NCBI GenBank assembly: GCA_963790525.1
Contig: CAWBOV010000002.1
Location: forward strand, 930,001 to 994,000
Length of the DNA: 64,000 nucleotides
From: CAWBOV01 sp963790525
GTDB taxonomy: Bacteria > Actinomycetota > Actinomycetes > Mycobacteriales > Jatrophihabitantaceae
Reading direction: 5' to 3'
Below the pieces are notes generated by a model. That model saw nothing but the letters and a program-made list of their open reading frames with translations. It made no database searches and had not been told where the DNA came from. A program made the translations under genes and the position numbers. Below, piece after piece: positions 62,314 to 64,000 of the stretch (positions are counted from its first letter, which is position 1; the number at the start of each line of letters is the position of its first letter).

Positions 62314-63531
62314 ATGAACGTTCGTGCAGGACTTGTATCGCTGTGCGCGGTGATCGCAGGCGCGACCGTGCTTGCCGCGTGCAGTTCGTCCGGAGCCTCG
62401 TCGACCGCGGCCTCCGGAAATGCCGACACGTCGAGTACGAGCAGCACGCCGGCGTCCTCGACCGGCAGTTCGAGCGCGGCGACCGGCGACAGCGCGGTGG
62501 CGAAGTGGGAGGCCGGAAGCGAGGGCGCGCTGCCCACGTCAGGACCGAAACCCACGGCTGGGACCGACGTCTGGGTCATCTCCTGCGGGCAGGCCGCGCA
62601 GGGATGTGCCACGCCGTCCAACGCGATGATCGATGCGGGCACGAAGATCGGCTGGAAGATGCACCTGTTCGACGGCCAGCTCAACCCGGTCACCTGGGTG
62701 CAGGGCATCCGCAGTGCGCTGGCGAGCGGCGCCAAGGGCATCATCACGTACGGCATGGACTGCCCACTGATCAAGTCCGGGCTGCAAGCCGCCGCGGCGG
62801 CCAAGGTGCCAGTATTCGGAGATGAGGGTTTCGACTGCAACGCTCCGGCGGCGGGTGGTGGGACCGCGTTGTTCAGCGCCACGATGAAGTACACGCCGAC
62901 GTATCCCGATCTGCAGAGTATCCGGGAGGCCAACGGCGCGGCGCAGGCCGATTGGATTCTGGCCAACGCCGGACCCAAGGCCAACATCCTCGAGTTCAAG
63001 AACCCGCAGATCCTCACCAACGCCTCGGTGAACGTCGGCTTCGAAGCCGAGATCAAGAAGGTGTGCCCCGGGTGTTCCCTGCACCCGGTGAGCTACACCC
63101 TCGCCGACCTCGGCAACGGCCAGCTCAAGATCAAGACCCAATCGGCCCTGGTCCAGGATCCCGACGCGAACGCCGTCGAGTCACCGACCGACAGCGACAT
63201 GGCGCTGGTGATCGGCCCGGTGCTCGACGCATCCCCGAACCGCGCCAAGATGCACATCATCGCCGGTGAGGGTTACCCGCAGAACATCACCCAGGCGCTG
63301 GCCGGTCATTGGGAGGACGCCGGAATCGGCAACGCGGCGGTCTGGGAAGGCTGGGCCTCTGTCGACGGAATGAACCGGCTGCTGGCCAACTCGCCGCAGG
63401 TGTTCAGCGGCTTCGGTTTCCGGCTCTGGCAGGCCAAGCCTCCGGTGAACCTTCCGCCCGCGGGCCAGGCCTACCAGCCGAAGGCCGACTTCGAAGCCAA
63501 CTACCTCAAGATCTGGCAGGTAGGCAGCTGA
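62314..63531 (+). CDS. Sugar-type ABC transporter periplasmic-binding lipoprotein
   Basis: 405 residues from ATG 62314 with GAGGAG upstream. Signal peptide GLVSLCAVIAGATVLAACSSS with lipobox LAAC. A Ser/Thr/Ala linker to about residue 65, then a periplasmic-binding type 1 fold: VWVISCGQAAQGCATPSN, TWVQGIRSALASGAKGIITYG and VPVFGDEGFDCN. Extra cysteines (ISCGQ, QGCAT, FDCN, KVCPGCS) suggest disulfides. The ligand may be an aromatic or sugar related to the nearby operon; that is inferred only from place. Confidence 0.9.
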   Translation: MNVRAGLVSLCAVIAGATVLAACSSSGASSTAASGNADTSSTSSTPASSTGSSSAATGDSAVAKWEAGSEGALPTSGPKPTAGTDVWVISCGQAAQGCATPSNAMIDAGTKIGWKMHLFDGQLNPVTWVQGIRSALASGAKGIITYGMDCPLIKSGLQAAAAAKVPVFGDEGFDCNAPAAGGGTALFSATMKYTPTYPDLQSIREANGAAQADWILANAGPKANILEFKNPQILTNASVNVGFEAEIKKVCPGCSLHPVSYTLADLGNGQLKIKTQSALVQDPDANAVESPTDSDMALVIGPVLDASPNRAKMHIIAGEGYPQNITQALAGHWEDAGIGNAAVWEGWASVDGMNRLLANSPQVFSGFGFRLWQAKPPVNLPPAGQAYQPKADFEANYLKIWQVGS

Positions 63532-64000
63532 ACGGGTACCGCACCGGGGCCACGACGGGCTTCGAGGTTCTCGGAGCCCGTCGCTGGTTCGGCGCGACCA
63601 AGGCCGTCGACGGCGTCGATCTGCGGATCCAGCGGGGCACCATCAACGCGCTGATGGGGGCGAACGGCTCCGGCAAGTCCACTCTGGTCAAGCTGCTCGC
63701 CGGCGTCCTCACCGCCGATGCGGGCGAGATCGACGTCGGCGCCGGTCGCCGGCCGCTGCCGAGCTGGGACGCGGCGGCAGCACACGCGGCCGGGTTCCGG
63801 TTCGTCCACCAGGACCTGGGGCTGTTCCCCGGGTTGACCGTCGCGGACAACCTGGCGATCGGCTACGGCTTCCCGCTGAGCGGCCTCGGGCGCATCCAGC
63901 CGAACGAGCTGCGCGAGCGCGCGGACGCGATCCTGGCCCGGCTGGGCGTGCACATCCCGCCCGGGCGTCTGCTCGAGGACCTGTCCCCGGGCGAGCAGGC
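63528..64000 (+). CDS. ABC transporter ATPase (RbsA-like), N-terminal part
   Basis: The gene runs off the window. TGFEVLGARRWFGATKAVDGV, MGANGSGKSTLVKLLAGVL (Walker A), GFRFVHQDLGLFPGLTVADNLA (Q-loop) and the start of the signature LSPGEQ are seen. No ATG, GTG or TTG exists in frame between 63480 and the Walker A region. A CTG at 63528 overlapping the upstream TGA (CTGA) is the only near-start option seen; otherwise a shift lies upstream. Sugar importers of this class have two ATP domains in one chain. Confidence 0.88.
   Translation, partial: MNGYRTGATTGFEVLGARRWFGATKAVDGVDLRIQRGTINALMGANGSGKSTLVKLLAGVLTADAGEIDVGAGRRPLPSWDAAAAHAAGFRFVHQDLGLFPGLTVADNLAIGYGFPLSGLGRIQPNELRERADAILARLGVHIPPGRLLEDLSPGEQ

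Overview
The window is high-GC actinobacterial DNA. The evidence is a complete Glp (MoeA-like)/GlpR gene neighbourhood, an Rv0909-type antitoxin-like protein, an ECF sigma factor with a zinc anti-sigma factor, deazaflavin (F420) family proteins, a DinB-fold domain of the type that uses mycothiol, and a pcaL fusion gene as in rhodococci and streptomycetes. The genus cannot be named from the sequence alone.

Region 1 (1-10.3 kb) is a conserved chromosomal core: the end of moaE, an antitoxin/LEA-like repeat protein, mscL, a SAF-domain protein, an FmdB-type zinc ribbon protein, a frameshifted paaK-like ligase, a sigma/anti-sigma pair, 5-formyl-THF cyclo-ligase, galU, glp (moeA-like), rimJ, glpR (sepX) and a tRNA-Ala(CGC).

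Region 2 (10.7-30.8 kb) begins just after the tRNA. It is a set of small detoxification modules, most with their own regulator and a readable palindromic operator. It holds four related NADPH/F420-reductase-like dinucleotide-binding proteins, a TMEM175-type channel, a DJ-1/HchA-like protein opposite a MarR-PDZ regulator, SnoaL-TetR-glyoxalase, MMPL-TetR, a metallo-beta-lactamase-fold hydrolase, a CGNR regulator opposite a DinB/C-S-lyase fusion, TetR-cupin-esterase-Ddn nitroreductase, and two peptidase-like genes.

Region 3 (28.6-47.2 kb) looks like one catabolic system for modified amino acids or small peptides: M19 dipeptidase, amidohydrolase, Asp/Glu/hydantoin racemase, carbamoylase-type amidase, M20 amidohydrolase, CapA-like protein, a tandem Lrp regulator, a five-gene Dpp/Opp transporter, a prolyl-iminopeptidase-like hydrolase, a BPL_N amidotransferase-like protein and an MDR dehydrogenase. 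Most of these genes carry single-base frameshifts, which cluster from 30.5 to 52 kb. Several are compensating pairs, so read errors are at least as likely as true decay.

Region 4 (47.2-56.3 kb) holds a PAS-PAS-PAS-EAL phosphodiesterase, an AraC regulator and the protocatechuate branch (pcaH-G-B-L with an IclR regulator, opposite pobA). Region 5 (56.4-62.2 kb) is a tightly overlapping aromatic-degradation operon (extradiol-type VOC, FAH, esterase, FAD hydroxylase, FrsA-like hydrolase, CMD protein). Region 6 (62.2 kb to the end) starts a sugar-type ABC importer behind a promoter nested in inverted repeats.
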